Numbered from the stretch's first letter, positions 42,458-51,887 are shown. The stretch: DNA of 64,000 nt from Niveibacterium sp. SC-1 (GCF_038235435.1 NZ_CP151275.1:1-64000); one strand, 5' to 3'. The notes: generated by a model not told the origin, from the letters alone. Program-made: numbers and translations.

Positions 42458-42775
42458 CATGCCCCTCCTCGTAACCCTTGAGCGCGTGCGCGATATACGC
42501 CGCAACGCCCTCGGCATCCGGCACCACGGTGAAAGGGATGTTCCAGAGCTCGCCGTCTGCCGCGGCGGCGAGAAGCGCGGGGGCGTCGTCGTGGCGCATC
42601 AGGCGCAGGCGTATGCGAGGGCCGGTGAGTTCGGTTTGCATGTAGCTATCGGGGGAAAGGGCGAAGCTGGAGCATAGCTCGCGCGCATTTAAGCGATGCG
42701 TCTGCGCGGCAATCGCCGAGGAGCTTAGAACCGCGACATACAATCTCACCATCAACATCGACCGGAATTGCGGCA

Positions 42776-44491
42776 GTGGAAGAAGCTTGCTATTGGTTCA
42801 TGTGCTTCGCGCCGCCGATCAAAAGCGATGCGCCTCGCATCTTCGGCTTTGCTGAGTTCATTTCGGCCTTGGCCCTCCTCGTCATCACCTACACCCTGGT
42901 CGATGTCCGCTACCGCTTCCGCCTGAGCATTGCCCCAACTCCCCTCCACCGGCGTACCTTTGCCGTCATTGGGCTGATCGGCGTCGAAACTCTACTGACC
43001 GAAGTGTGGCTGGCGCAGGGGTGGTGGCTACCGAAAACGGTGGGCTTAACCTTGGCAATCTGGCAGGGCTTCTTCGGTCTCCTGTTCCTGGTCACCTTCA
43101 TGACTTGGGTTTGGTTCGCCTACATCCGGCCACCGATCTACAGCCGCCGAAACTACCGCCGGTACGCTGAGGAACTCTATAGATATGTCCTGAAGGGTTC
43201 TGACAGCGAGTTGGCCACCATCGCCGACGAGCTTCGACGGTCTGCCAAGGCATTAGTCGCCTTTGCGCCAAGCACCCCACGCAGGGGCCGGCCGCCAGAG
43301 GACGCTACATCCGAACCGCGGATCACTGGAGTCGAGGGCTACGCTTATGACGTTCTGCGGCTCATCGCCAACCGAAAACTCTGCCGCCATATCGTCGCTT
43401 CGGCGCCGGCCACTGCCATCGTCCTTTTCGAAGAAGCCGTAGCGGCAAAGAAATACAACCTACCGTTGGGCACGTTCGCAAAGAACATCACTGCGGAAGC
43501 CGTTGCCAACCTCGATTCGCTCCTTTACCACGAAGCCGATCCGTTCTCATCCGGCTTGCTTGGTCACCTCCAGCCCTTTCGCCAAGCCATCTACGGGCAC
43601 TTCGCCCTGGTGGAAGGGCTTGGTGACCATTTCGGTTCCCCGCTGGATGTGGACTATCAGGAGTGCAACGAATGGAGTGCGCACCAATGGAAAGCCTATA
43701 ACCGAGCGGCGATAACGACCCTCGGTGCTTACGTCCGCGATACCGGAGGTTGGAGTCACCCGTATTCGCTCTTCCGAGCCGTGGATGCCGTCGACAATTC
43801 CGTCCGTGACCTATTCAAGCTGCAAGGCATTGAGGCGGATTTCTACTCGACGGACATCTGTCAGCGACTTGACACCGCAGTCCAGTTCGTCCGGGACGCC
43901 GTCGAAGAGATCGACAAGCAAGAGCATCCGCCCGAGGTGCGTCGGCTCCGCCGGCGTGAGGGGGACCACAATAGGGACATCTACGATCTGCTGGCCGGGC
44001 TCATGTTCGAGCTTGTGTTCAAGGCATCTACCGTCAGTGGCCCCCCGGACACGGCTTGGACAATTCACTACGGCATGGTGTGGGGCCGCTTTTTCAGTGG
44101 CGGGGCCGAAGGCCGCACTTGGAAAACTCTCCAGTTCAAGCTTCGGCGGCTGCTTTACAACGAGATCGCCACCATGGAGAAGCTCCCTAACTTCAAAAAT
44201 GCGCGAATCCTGGGTCTGTGCCTCAACGTAGTTGGGCTCAAGGTAGGCGTCGGCTCCTATGGGCGCAGCTACCGGGCCCTTGCCAAAGTGATTCTTCCCT
44301 TTGCGAAGCGTTGCTATCCGCGACTTCGGGAGCAGTCGTTCCGTGTTGCTGGGGCAGTGCTAATTGGCGGCATCACCTACGACGCCGAACACAACCGCCT
44401 GGTGAAGACATATCTTCAGGGTCTGAGCGATGAGCCTTCCAGGGAGTATCTCCAGCTGGATGCCGTCGAAGAGAAGTCGGCGATGCCTTGA
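42776..44491 (+). CDS. Unrecognised membrane-anchored protein
   Basis: 571 residues. Three hydrophobic helices near residues 26-42, 62-82 and 88-110 are followed by a large soluble domain of about 450 residues, presumably cytoplasmic, containing 'LLYHEADPFSSGLLGHLQPF', SAHQWKAYNRAAITTLGAYV and GKTLQFKLRRLL-like basic helices. I know no family for it. The start is a GTG at 42776 (weak GGAA upstream); an ATG at 42800 is possible. TACAAT at 42739-42744 could be its -10 box. Codon use is less GC3-biased than its neighbours, and it adjoins an IS element, so recent transfer is likely. Confidence 0.65.
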   Translation: MEEACYWFMCFAPPIKSDAPRIFGFAEFISALALLVITYTLVDVRYRFRLSIAPTPLHRRTFAVIGLIGVETLLTEVWLAQGWWLPKTVGLTLAIWQGFFGLLFLVTFMTWVWFAYIRPPIYSRRNYRRYAEELYRYVLKGSDSELATIADELRRSAKALVAFAPSTPRRGRPPEDATSEPRITGVEGYAYDVLRLIANRKLCRHIVASAPATAIVLFEEAVAAKKYNLPLGTFAKNITAEAVANLDSLLYHEADPFSSGLLGHLQPFRQAIYGHFALVEGLGDHFGSPLDVDYQECNEWSAHQWKAYNRAAITTLGAYVRDTGGWSHPYSLFRAVDAVDNSVRDLFKLQGIEADFYSTDICQRLDTAVQFVRDAVEEIDKQEHPPEVRRLRRREGDHNRDIYDLLAGLMFELVFKASTVSGPPDTAWTIHYGMVWGRFFSGGAEGRTWKTLQFKLRRLLYNEIATMEKLPNFKNARILGLCLNVVGLKVGVGSYGRSYRALAKVILPFAKRCYPRLREQSFRVAGAVLIGGITYDAEHNRLVKTYLQGLSDEPSREYLQLDAVEEKSAMP

Positions 44492-44593
44492 GTACGCGTG
44501 GGGGGTGCTAGTTCGCGAGAAGTGCCGACCCTGCCGAGACCAGCCGCGCGATAGCCCATGCAGGTTGGCACACATCTGCGAGGGGGTTGATAC

Positions 44594-45535
44594 CTACACC
44601 GACACCGTCACCCCAAACCTTTCCCCCGCCTGGCGCCGGAACTCGCTCGGTGTCATGCCCTTGATCTGCAGGAAACGCCGGTTGAAGTTGGCGACGTTGT
44701 TGAAGCCGACGTCGTAGCAGACGTTGGCGATGTAGTGGTCGGTCTCCATCAGGAGCTGGCAGGCCTTGTTGATCCGCAGCCGGTTCACGAACTCGGAGAA
44801 GGTGTTGCCGGTGGCGCGCTGGAAGAAGCGCGAGAAGGTGCTCTCGGTCATGTTGGCGCGGTGGGCGAAGCTTGCGAGCGAGAGGTCTTCGGCGCAGTGC
44901 TCGGCGATGTAGGCGACGATGGCGCTGATCTTGGCGAGCGAGGTGTCGTCGTCGAAGCTCTGGATACGCGCATCGGAGAGCTGGTGGTACTCGTTGCATT
45001 CGGCGAGCAGCGCGAGGAATTCGACGAAGGCGGAGAAGCGCCTGAGGCCGCGCGTCTCGCGGATGCGGATGAAGAGCCGTTCGGCCTCGGCCGAGATACC
45101 GAAGAATTCGATGCCATGCCGCGCGCGTTCGAGCACCGGCAGCGCGGGGCGCAGCTCCGTGATGAGGCGGGTGGCGGACTCGAAGGGCTCATGCGCGAAC
45201 TGCAGCGCATGGTCGCGCAGCTTCACGCCGCCTTCCGGGTAGTCGGTGGAGATCCAGTTGTGCGGCAGGCGCGGGCCGGTGAGCACGAGGTGGCCGGGGG
45301 CGAACTGACCGATGTAGTCGCCCACGAAGACCTTGCCGCGGGTGGCGACGATCAGGTGCAGCTCGTATTCCTCGTGGTAGTGCCAGCGCACCAGCGGATT
45401 GGGGAATCCGTGCTCCAGGTAGCGGATGAAGCCGTAGCTGTCCTTGGGCTCGAAACCCTGGAGCGGGTCACGCGTGCGGGAATGCTCCAGTTCCGGGGTG
45501 CGGATGCGGGGAACGCTCGCCATGGCAGGCCTCAT
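44594..45535 (-). CDS. AraC-family regulator of the polyol operon
   Basis: 313 residues with AAGGA before the ATG at 45535. N-terminal cupin (LVRWHYHEEYELHLIVATRG, then GQFAPGHLVLTGPRLPHNW); C-terminal double helix-turn-helix: LASFAHRANMTESTFSRFFQ and ANVCYDVGFNNVANFNRRFL, ending KGMTPSEFRRQ. It is the last gene of the leftward polyol operon, 18 bases after the SDR gene, and presumably activates that operon when a polyol or sugar is bound. Confidence 0.88.
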   Translation of the reverse strand: MRPAMASVPRIRTPELEHSRTRDPLQGFEPKDSYGFIRYLEHGFPNPLVRWHYHEEYELHLIVATRGKVFVGDYIGQFAPGHLVLTGPRLPHNWISTDYPEGGVKLRDHALQFAHEPFESATRLITELRPALPVLERARHGIEFFGISAEAERLFIRIRETRGLRRFSAFVEFLALLAECNEYHQLSDARIQSFDDDTSLAKISAIVAYIAEHCAEDLSLASFAHRANMTESTFSRFFQRATGNTFSEFVNRLRINKACQLLMETDHYIANVCYDVGFNNVANFNRRFLQIKGMTPSEFRRQAGERFGVTVSV

Positions 45536-45553
45536 GTTGGATCCTTTGCGCGC

Positions 45554-46345
45554 TCAGCTCATGACGTTGCCGCCGTCGACGTTGAGCGTCTGCGCGGTAA
45601 TGTAGGCCGACTCCGGGCCGGCGAGAAAGACGGCCGCGCCGACGATGTCCTGCGGCGTGCCCATGCGGCCCAGCGGTACCGCGCGGCCGACCGCGGCCTT
45701 CTTCTCTCCCGGTTGTAGACCTTCGTAGCGGGCAAAGAGTGCATCGACCTGGCTCCACATCGGGGTGTCGACCACGCCCGGCGCGATTGCGTTGACCCGG
45801 ATGCCGTGCGGCGCCATCGCGAGTGCGGCGGACTGGGTGTAGCTGATGACCGCCGCCTTGCTCGCGCAGTAGTGCGAGACCAGCGCTTCACCGCGCCGCC
45901 CGGCCTGCGAGGCGAGGTTGATCACGCTGCCCGGACGGCCCGCGGCCACCATGCCGGCGAGCACTGCCTGCAGAGTGAAGAAGAGGCCCTTCACGTTCAC
46001 CGCGAAGAGCCGTTCGTACATCGCTTCGTCCGAATCGAGCAACGGTGCGAGGTCGAAGATCGCGGCGTTGTTGAAGAGCAGATCGACCACATCGAAGGCC
46101 GCGCTCGCCTCCGCTATCCGTGCGCGCATCGCCGCGGGGTCGGCCACGTCGGCGCTGGCGTAGCGGGCGGCCTGGGGATGGTGCGCGAGGAGTGCGGCGA
46201 GTTCGGTCGTCGGCGCGGCGTAGCGATCGACCAGCGTGCAGCGCGCGCCCTCCGCGAGGTAGGCCGCCGCCACCGCGAGTCCGATGCCACCGCCCGCACC
46301 GGTGATCAGCGCATGCCGTCCGGCGAGCCGCGCCGCCGGGCTCAC
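45554..46345 (-). CDS. smoS: Sorbitol dehydrogenase-type short-chain dehydrogenase
   Basis: 263 residues from a GTG at 46345 (GGAG upstream), overlapping the upstream stop by GTGA. NAD site HALITGAGGGIGLAVAAAYL; catalytic Ser/Tyr/Lys in NLASQAGRRGEALVSHYCAS with the following KAAV; 'NAIAPGVVDTPMWSQVDALF' and the ending AQTLNVDGGNVMS closely follow Rhodobacter SmoS as I recall it. It oxidises D-sorbitol to fructose (or galactitol-type polyols) with NAD. Confidence 0.85.
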   Translation of the reverse strand: MSPAARLAGRHALITGAGGGIGLAVAAAYLAEGARCTLVDRYAAPTTELAALLAHHPQAARYASADVADPAAMRARIAEASAAFDVVDLLFNNAAIFDLAPLLDSDEAMYERLFAVNVKGLFFTLQAVLAGMVAAGRPGSVINLASQAGRRGEALVSHYCASKAAVISYTQSAALAMAPHGIRVNAIAPGVVDTPMWSQVDALFARYEGLQPGEKKAAVGRAVPLGRMGTPQDIVGAAVFLAGPESAYITAQTLNVDGGNVMS

Positions 46346-47727
46346 GCCGGGCTCCGGCCGAGGAAGTGTTGCACCCGTGCGTAGGCGCCGAAGATCGCGT
46401 GGGCGAGCTGCCGGTCGCCCGCGAGCGGACCCCACAGCGTGAGGTCCTGGCAGAAGGCGAGCAGCGGGTCGGCGGCATGGAAGAAGCCATGCGCGAGGTC
46501 CGGGTCCATGCCCTGGTCCTGGTACTCGAAGGGCAGTTCGCCGCGGTGCCAGCGTTCGAGGAAGGCGAAGAAGAGCGCGGGCAGCAGCGCCACGCTGTTT
46601 GCGCCGTGGCCGTCGGCCAGGCGTTCGCGGATCGTCGGGGCGATGAAGCCGGGGATCTTGGCGAAGCCGTCGGCGGCGACGCGCTGGTTGGTGTCGCGGA
46701 TATGCGGGTTGGAGAAGCGGTCCAGCACGGTGTCGCGGTAGGCGGAGAGATCGAGCGGACTGGGCGTGAGGCAGGGGATCACGTCGTCGGTGACGTAGTC
46801 GTGCGCCATGCGGCGGATCTCCGGGTCCAGCGCGCCCTCGTGGATGTAGCGGTAGCCCACCAGCGTGCCGGCCCAGGCGATGCAGCTGTGGCTCGCGTTG
46901 AGGATGCGGATCTTGGCCTCCTCGTAGGGATGCACCGACGCCACCATCTCCGCGCCCACTTCCTCCCAGGCCGGGCGGCCATTGCAGAAGCGGTCCTCGA
47001 TCACCCACTGGGTGAAGCGCTCGCCCATCACCGCGGCGCCGTCGTCCCAGCCAGTCGCGGCCTTCACGCGTTCGGCGACATCCGGCGTGGGCCGCGGCGT
47101 GATGCGGTCCACCATCGAGCAGGGCGAGGTGGTGTTGGCCTCGACCCAGTGCAGCAGCTCGCTCTCGCCGCGCTGGCGCAGGAAGGCGAGGAAGCCGTGG
47201 CGGAAGCGCTCGCCGTTGGCGCGCAGGTTGTCGCAGGACAGAAGCGTTACCGGGCCCGCGTTGCGGCGACGACGCTCCGCGAGGATGACCGCGAGCGCGC
47301 CATAGATGGTGCTGCGGCTGGTGCCGGCCAGGTCGCTCGCGAGATCGGCGTAGCGCAGGTCCAGCTCGTTGCGCTCGTCGAGGTAGTAGCCGGCCTCGGT
47401 CACGGTGAAGGAGAGGATGCGGGTGGATGGCTCCGCGCCCAAGGCGATGAGGCCCGCGAGCTCTGCGTCCCAGGGCACGATGCGGCGGATCGAACGGATG
47501 CGCTCGTAGCTGCGCTCGCCGGCGGGCGTGACGGTCTCCAGCGTGTATTCGCCGTGCTGGCGTTCGAGCGCCGCGATCGTGTCGGCCATATCGGGCCGCA
47601 GGTTGCCGCCGGCGAGTTGCCAGCCGGTCTCGCCCGCTTCGATCAGGCGGTTGAGATACATCGCCTGGTGCGCGCGGTGGAAGGAGCCCAGGCCCAGGTG
47701 CAGGATGTTGAGGGTGTCCTGTGTCAT
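46342..47727 (-). CDS. Mannitol dehydrogenase-family polyol dehydrogenase
   Basis: 461 residues from ATG 47727. N-terminal NAD domain begins LNILHLGLGSFHRAHQAMYL; the catalytic motif is KIRILNASHSCIAWAGTLVG, where the family uses Lys, Asn and His. Length and features match mannitol 2-dehydrogenase (MtlK) and D-arabinitol 4-dehydrogenase; the choice between mannitol and arabinitol is not visible. It makes fructose or xylulose in the cytoplasm. No fructokinase or xylulokinase is in the operon. Confidence 0.88.
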   Translation of the reverse strand: MTQDTLNILHLGLGSFHRAHQAMYLNRLIEAGETGWQLAGGNLRPDMADTIAALERQHGEYTLETVTPAGERSYERIRSIRRIVPWDAELAGLIALGAEPSTRILSFTVTEAGYYLDERNELDLRYADLASDLAGTSRSTIYGALAVILAERRRRNAGPVTLLSCDNLRANGERFRHGFLAFLRQRGESELLHWVEANTTSPCSMVDRITPRPTPDVAERVKAATGWDDGAAVMGERFTQWVIEDRFCNGRPAWEEVGAEMVASVHPYEEAKIRILNASHSCIAWAGTLVGYRYIHEGALDPEIRRMAHDYVTDDVIPCLTPSPLDLSAYRDTVLDRFSNPHIRDTNQRVAADGFAKIPGFIAPTIRERLADGHGANSVALLPALFFAFLERWHRGELPFEYQDQGMDPDLAHGFFHAADPLLAFCQDLTLWGPLAGDRQLAHAIFGAYARVQHFLGRSPA

Positions 47728-47737
47728 CGTCCCGCCC

Positions 47738-48775
47738 TCAGTGTGTGACCGCGAGGCGCTGGCCGGCGCGGTCGAAGACCAGCACCGCGGAGAGGTCGGC
47801 ATCCAGGCCCACCCGGTCGCCCGCCGCGAGCTTGGTACGGGTGTTCTGGCGCACGATGATCTGGGTGCCGCGCTCGGTGCTCACATAGATCAGCGTCTCC
47901 GCGCCTAGTGACTCGACCAGCTCCACCTTGGCGGGCAGGCGGCCACCGCCCGCGGGCGTGAGATGCAGGTACTCCGGCCGCACGCCGAGCGAGGCATCGC
48001 GTGGCGTGCCCGGCAGCTGTGCCGCGAACTCGGGCACCGCCTCCGCGGGCAGCACGTTCATCTGCGGCGTGCCGATGAACTGCGCGACGAACTGGTTGGC
48101 CGGCGCGTCGTACAACTCCAGCGGCGAGCCGACCTGCTGGATCTCTCCGTCGCGCAACACCACCACGCGGTCGGCGAGCGTCATCGCCTCCACCTGGTCG
48201 TGGGTCACGTAGATGGTGGTGGCGCCGAGTTCGCGATGCAGCTTGGCGATCTCCACCCGCGTCTGGCCGCGCAGCGCCGCGTCGAGATTGGAGAGTGGTT
48301 CGTCGAAGAGGAAGACCTTGGGCGCACGCACGATCGCTCGGCCGATCGCGACCCGCTGGCGCTGGCCGCCGGAGAGCTCACGCGGCGTGCGAACGAGGTA
48401 GTCGCGAAGGTTGAGGATACCGGCGGCGCGGCCGACCTTCTCCTCGATGATCGGCTTCTCCACATGCGCGAGTTTGAGCGCGAAGCTCATGTTCTCCGCC
48501 ACGCTCATGTGCGGATACAGCGCGTAGCTCTGGAAGACCATGGCGAGGTCGCGCTTGGGCGAAGGCACGCGGGTGATGTCGCGGCCGTCGAGCAGGAGCT
48601 GTCCGCCGTCGATGTTCTCCAGCCCGGCAATGAGACGCAGCAGGGTGGACTTGCCGCAGCCCGAAGGCCCGACGAAGACGACGAACTCGCCCTTCTGGAT
48701 CATGAGGCTCACGTTCTTGATCACCTTCACGTCGCCGAAGTTCTTTTCAATGTTGCGCAGTTGCAGGAATGACAT
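47738..48775 (-). CDS. Carbohydrate ABC importer ATPase (MalK/UgpC type)
   Basis: 345 residues. Walker A FVGPSGCGKSTLLRLIAGLE, signature RELSGGQRQRVAIGRAI, Walker B VFLFDEPLSNLDAALRGQ, switch His in YVTHDQVEAMTLADRV. The C-terminal TOBE/regulatory domain starts near 'IGTPQMNVLPAEAVPEFAAQ'. It energises the polyol importer together with the two permeases encoded upstream; 10 bases separate it from the mannitol-type dehydrogenase. Confidence 0.93.
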   Translation of the reverse strand: MSFLQLRNIEKNFGDVKVIKNVSLMIQKGEFVVFVGPSGCGKSTLLRLIAGLENIDGGQLLLDGRDITRVPSPKRDLAMVFQSYALYPHMSVAENMSFALKLAHVEKPIIEEKVGRAAGILNLRDYLVRTPRELSGGQRQRVAIGRAIVRAPKVFLFDEPLSNLDAALRGQTRVEIAKLHRELGATTIYVTHDQVEAMTLADRVVVLRDGEIQQVGSPLELYDAPANQFVAQFIGTPQMNVLPAEAVPEFAAQLPGTPRDASLGVRPEYLHLTPAGGGRLPAKVELVESLGAETLIYVSTERGTQIIVRQNTRTKLAAGDRVGLDADLSAVLVFDRAGQRLAVTH

Positions 48776-48796
48776 GGCGATATTTCCCGTAGCGAG

Positions 48797-49612
48797 CTAT
48801 TTGACGGCGCCGAAGGTGAGGCCCTGCACCAGCTGCTTCTGGCTGAACCAGCCGAACACCACGATGGGTGCGATCGCGAGCAGGGAGGCGGCCGAGAGCT
48901 TCGACCAGAAGAGCCCTTCGGGGCTGGAGTAGGAGGCGATGAGCGCGGCCAGCGTGCCGGCCTGGGCGGAGCTCAGGTTGAGCGACCAGAAGGCCTCGTT
49001 CCAGGCGAGCACCAGACACAGCAGGCCGGTGGAGGCGAGCCCGCCGACCGCGAGCGGCAGCACCACATGGCGGAACTCCAGCGCGATGCTGGCGCCGTCC
49101 ATGCGCGCGGCTTCGAGGATCTCCTTGGGGATGTCGCGGAACTGCGAATAGAGCATCCACACCATGATCGGCAGGTTGGACATCGCGAACACGATGGTCA
49201 GACCAAGCTTGGTGTCGAGCAGCCCGGCGCTCTGGAACACGACGTACACCGGTACCAGCGCGCCCACGGCCGGCATCATCTTGGTGGAGAGCATCCACAT
49301 CAGGATGTCGCGGGTGCGCTTGGTTTGCGCGAAGGCCATGGAGTAGGCCGAGGGCGCGGCGATCGCGAGGCCGATGATCGTCGAGGCGACGCTGGTGACC
49401 AGCGAGTTCCACGCGTAGTGCAGGTAGTTGCTGCGTGCCTGCACCTCGACGAAGTTCTCCAGCGTGGGCGTGAAGAAGAGCTTGGGCGGCACGGAGATCG
49501 CCTGCAGTTCGGTCTTGAACGCGGTGAGGCAGAGCCAGCCCAGGGGAAAGAAGAGGAAGAGCGCGCAGAACCACGCGGCGACGGTGCGGAGCCAGATGTT
49601 GGAATTGAGCAT
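48797..49612 (-). CDS. Carbohydrate ABC importer permease (MalG-like)
   Basis: 271 residues, six helices. The first is 'LRTVAAWFCALFLFFPLGWL'. The EAA loop that docks on the ATPase is 'EILEAARMDGASIALEFRHV' with VLPLAVGG following. The ending WFSQKQLVQGLTFGAVK is typical of this permease class. It is the second permease of the polyol importer (SmoG/MtlG type). Confidence 0.9.
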   Translation of the reverse strand: MLNSNIWLRTVAAWFCALFLFFPLGWLCLTAFKTELQAISVPPKLFFTPTLENFVEVQARSNYLHYAWNSLVTSVASTIIGLAIAAPSAYSMAFAQTKRTRDILMWMLSTKMMPAVGALVPVYVVFQSAGLLDTKLGLTIVFAMSNLPIMVWMLYSQFRDIPKEILEAARMDGASIALEFRHVVLPLAVGGLASTGLLCLVLAWNEAFWSLNLSSAQAGTLAALIASYSSPEGLFWSKLSAASLLAIAPIVVFGWFSQKQLVQGLTFGAVK

Positions 49613-49621
49613 GGCGGCGCC

Positions 49622-50482
49622 TCAGCGATCCAGGTTCTTGCCGACCATGCGGATCAGGAAGATCGCGGCGATGTTGGCGAGCAGCACGGCGAAGAGCGCA
49701 CCGGCAGAGGCCACGCCGACATCGAAGTTGAGCAGGGCCTGGATGTAGATCAGGAACGCGATGTTGGTACTCGCGTGGCCGGGCCCGCCTGCGGTGGTGG
49801 TGAAGATCTCGGCGAACACCGACATCAGGAAGATCAGCTCGATCATCACCACGATGGCGATCGAGCGCGCGAGGTGCGGCAGGTAGAGGAAGCGCAGCTG
49901 CTGCGGGTAGGTCGCGCCGTCCATGTAGGAGGCTTCGAGCTGCTCGCGGTTCATCGACTGCAGCGAGGTGATGAAGATCAGGCAGGCGAAGGGCAGCCAC
50001 TGCCAGGAGACCATCACGATCACCGACCACAGCGGATAGTCGGTGAGCCAGTCCACCGGCGCGAAGCCGAAGAACTGGTAGACCTGCGAGACCACGCCGT
50101 AGATCGGATTCATCATCATGTGTTTCCACAGCAGCGCATTGACCGTGGGCATGACGAAGAAGGGCGAGATCAGCAGCACGCGCACGATGCCGCGGCCCGG
50201 GAAGGGCTCGTTCACCAGCAGCGCCAGCACGATGCCCACCACCACGGTGATGACGATGGCGGACGAGAAGAGCAGGAAGGTGTTCTGCACCGCCTCGCCG
50301 AAGGCGGGGTCGGTGACGAAGAACTCGTAGTTCATCAGCCCGACAAAGCCATGCTCGCCGGGCGAGAGCAGGTTGTAGCGGATGAACGAGAAGTACAGCG
50401 TCATGACGAGCGGGACGATCATCCAGACGAAGAGCGTCGTCACCGCGGGAGCCATGAGCAGGCGCGCGATCAATCGGTTCAT
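49622..50482 (-). CDS. Carbohydrate ABC importer permease (MalF-like)
   Basis: 286 residues, six helices, starting 'RLLMAPAVTTLFVWMIVPLV'. The EAA loop is 'EQLEASYMDGATYPQQLRFL' and YLPHLAR. The segment 'MSVFAEIFTTTAGGPGHAST' is a hallmark of this permease class. First permease of the polyol importer (SmoF/MtlF type), 9 bases before the second. Confidence 0.9.
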   Translation of the reverse strand: MNRLIARLLMAPAVTTLFVWMIVPLVMTLYFSFIRYNLLSPGEHGFVGLMNYEFFVTDPAFGEAVQNTFLLFSSAIVITVVVGIVLALLVNEPFPGRGIVRVLLISPFFVMPTVNALLWKHMMMNPIYGVVSQVYQFFGFAPVDWLTDYPLWSVIVMVSWQWLPFACLIFITSLQSMNREQLEASYMDGATYPQQLRFLYLPHLARSIAIVVMIELIFLMSVFAEIFTTTAGGPGHASTNIAFLIYIQALLNFDVGVASAGALFAVLLANIAAIFLIRMVGKNLDR

Positions 50483-50582
50483 GGTGGCCGGATCCGCGGC
50501 GGCGCGCCGCGAGTGGGCGCGCCGCCGTTGCAGGAGGAGGGGGCGGGGGGTCCGCTTACGAACTGTGCTTAGGCGCGTCGGA

Positions 50583-51887
50583 TCACTTCAGGTAGCCGGC
50601 CTTGCGCATCTCGCGTTCGGCGAAGGTCTGCGAGACCGACAGGGCCTGGTCGACCGTGGTCTTGCCGGCGAGCGCCGCGCTCATCTGCTGGCCCACTGCC
50701 ACGCCGATCGCCTGGAACTCCGGGATCGCCGCGAACTGCACGCCCACGTACGGCGACTTGGGCAGGGTGCTGTCGTTGGGGTTGGCGGTGGAGAGCGCCT
50801 TCTCCTCGGCCGGCGCGAACTTCGCGGCCTTGAGGAAATCGGCGTTGGCATAGGTGCTCTTGCGCGTGCCGGTGGGCACGTTGCCCCAGCCGACTTCACG
50901 CCCGACGAGCGCGATGTAGTCCTTGGAGGTGGCCCAACGCACGAACTTCTGCGCCGCATCGGTGTTCTTGGAGCTCGCGGGAATCGCCAGTGCCCAGGCC
51001 CACAGCCAGTTCGCGCCCTTGGGCGTGACGGCGGTCGGCGCCTGCGCGAAGGCCACCTTGTCGGCGACCTTGCTCTGCTTGGGGTCCGAGATGAAGGAGG
51101 CCGCGATGGTCGCATCCACCCACATGCCGCACTTGCCTTCGTTGAAGAGCGCGAGGTTCTCGTTGAAGCTGTTGCCCGAGGCGCCGGGCGGGCCGTACTT
51201 CTTCATCAGGTCCACATAGAAGGTGATCGCGTCCTTCCAGGGCTTGGACTTGAGCTGCGGCTCCCACTTCATGTCAAACCACTGGCCGCCATAGGTATTC
51301 ACCAGGGTGGTGAGGAAGGCCATGTTGTCGCCCCAACCCGGCTTGCCACGCAGGCACATGCCATACACGCCGGCCTTGGGGTCGTGGACCTTGGCGGCGA
51401 TGTCGCGCACCTGGGTCCAGGTGGGCTGGTCCGGCATTGTCATGCCGGCCTTCTGCACGAGGTCGGCTCGGTACATCAGCATCGAGCTCTCGCCGTAGAA
51501 GGGCGCGGCGTAGAGCTTGCCGTCCACCGACAGGCCGGAGCGGATCGCCGGCAGCAGGTCGTCGACGTCGTAGGCGGCGTCGGGCTTGAGCTCCAGCAAC
51601 CAGCCCTTCTTGCCCCAGATCGGCGTCTCGTACATGCCGATGGTCATGACGTCGAACTGGCCGGCCTTGGTCGCGATGTCGGTGGTCACGCGCTGGCGCA
51701 GCGTGCCTTCCTCCAGGGTGACCCATTTGACCGTGATGCCGGGATTGTCCTTCTCGAAGAACTTGGTGAGCTTCTGCATCTCGATCATGTGGCCGTTGTT
51801 CACGGTGGCGATGACGAGATCGACGGCGGTGGCGGAGCCCGCCGCAAGGAGGCCGAGCGCGAGCGCCACGGCAACGCGGATGTTCAT
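50583..51887 (-). CDS. Extracellular polyol/sugar-binding protein of the ABC importer
   Basis: 434 residues, first gene of the operon. Signal peptide MNIRVAVALALGLLAAGSATA. The mature protein is a type 1 solute-binding protein (MalE family): 'LTKFFEKDNPGITVKWVTLE', 'DVMTIGMYETPIWGKKGWLL', KLYAAPFYGESSMLMYRADL and FNEGKCGMWVDATIAAS. It matches SmoE-type binding proteins for sorbitol and mannitol as I know them; the polyol assignment rests mainly on the two dehydrogenases in the operon. Confidence 0.9.
   Translation of the reverse strand: MNIRVAVALALGLLAAGSATAVDLVIATVNNGHMIEMQKLTKFFEKDNPGITVKWVTLEEGTLRQRVTTDIATKAGQFDVMTIGMYETPIWGKKGWLLELKPDAAYDVDDLLPAIRSGLSVDGKLYAAPFYGESSMLMYRADLVQKAGMTMPDQPTWTQVRDIAAKVHDPKAGVYGMCLRGKPGWGDNMAFLTTLVNTYGGQWFDMKWEPQLKSKPWKDAITFYVDLMKKYGPPGASGNSFNENLALFNEGKCGMWVDATIAASFISDPKQSKVADKVAFAQAPTAVTPKGANWLWAWALAIPASSKNTDAAQKFVRWATSKDYIALVGREVGWGNVPTGTRKSTYANADFLKAAKFAPAEEKALSTANPNDSTLPKSPYVGVQFAAIPEFQAIGVAVGQQMSAALAGKTTVDQALSVSQTFAEREMRKAGYLK

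Larger units (their letters stand above)
40714..42641 (-). pseudogene. GNAT acetyltransferase gene disrupted by an IS element
   Basis: The 5' part runs from ATG 42641 (MQTELTGPRIRLRLMRHDDA) to the insertion at 42453; the 3' part continues from 41117 (PFVTELRETGEVVGSTRFWK) to the stop at 40714. Removing 41118-42452 plus one 5-base target copy restores a continuous 195-codon frame through GYEEGHVLPFVTEL. The protein is a RimJ/RimL-type GNAT with a C-terminal 'ACVRVQLTTDELNQKSRAAI' and RLGAKEEGVLRHERI, the acetyl-CoA-proximal helix typical of the group. The insertion separates it after about 63 residues, so it should be inactive. Confidence 0.9.
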
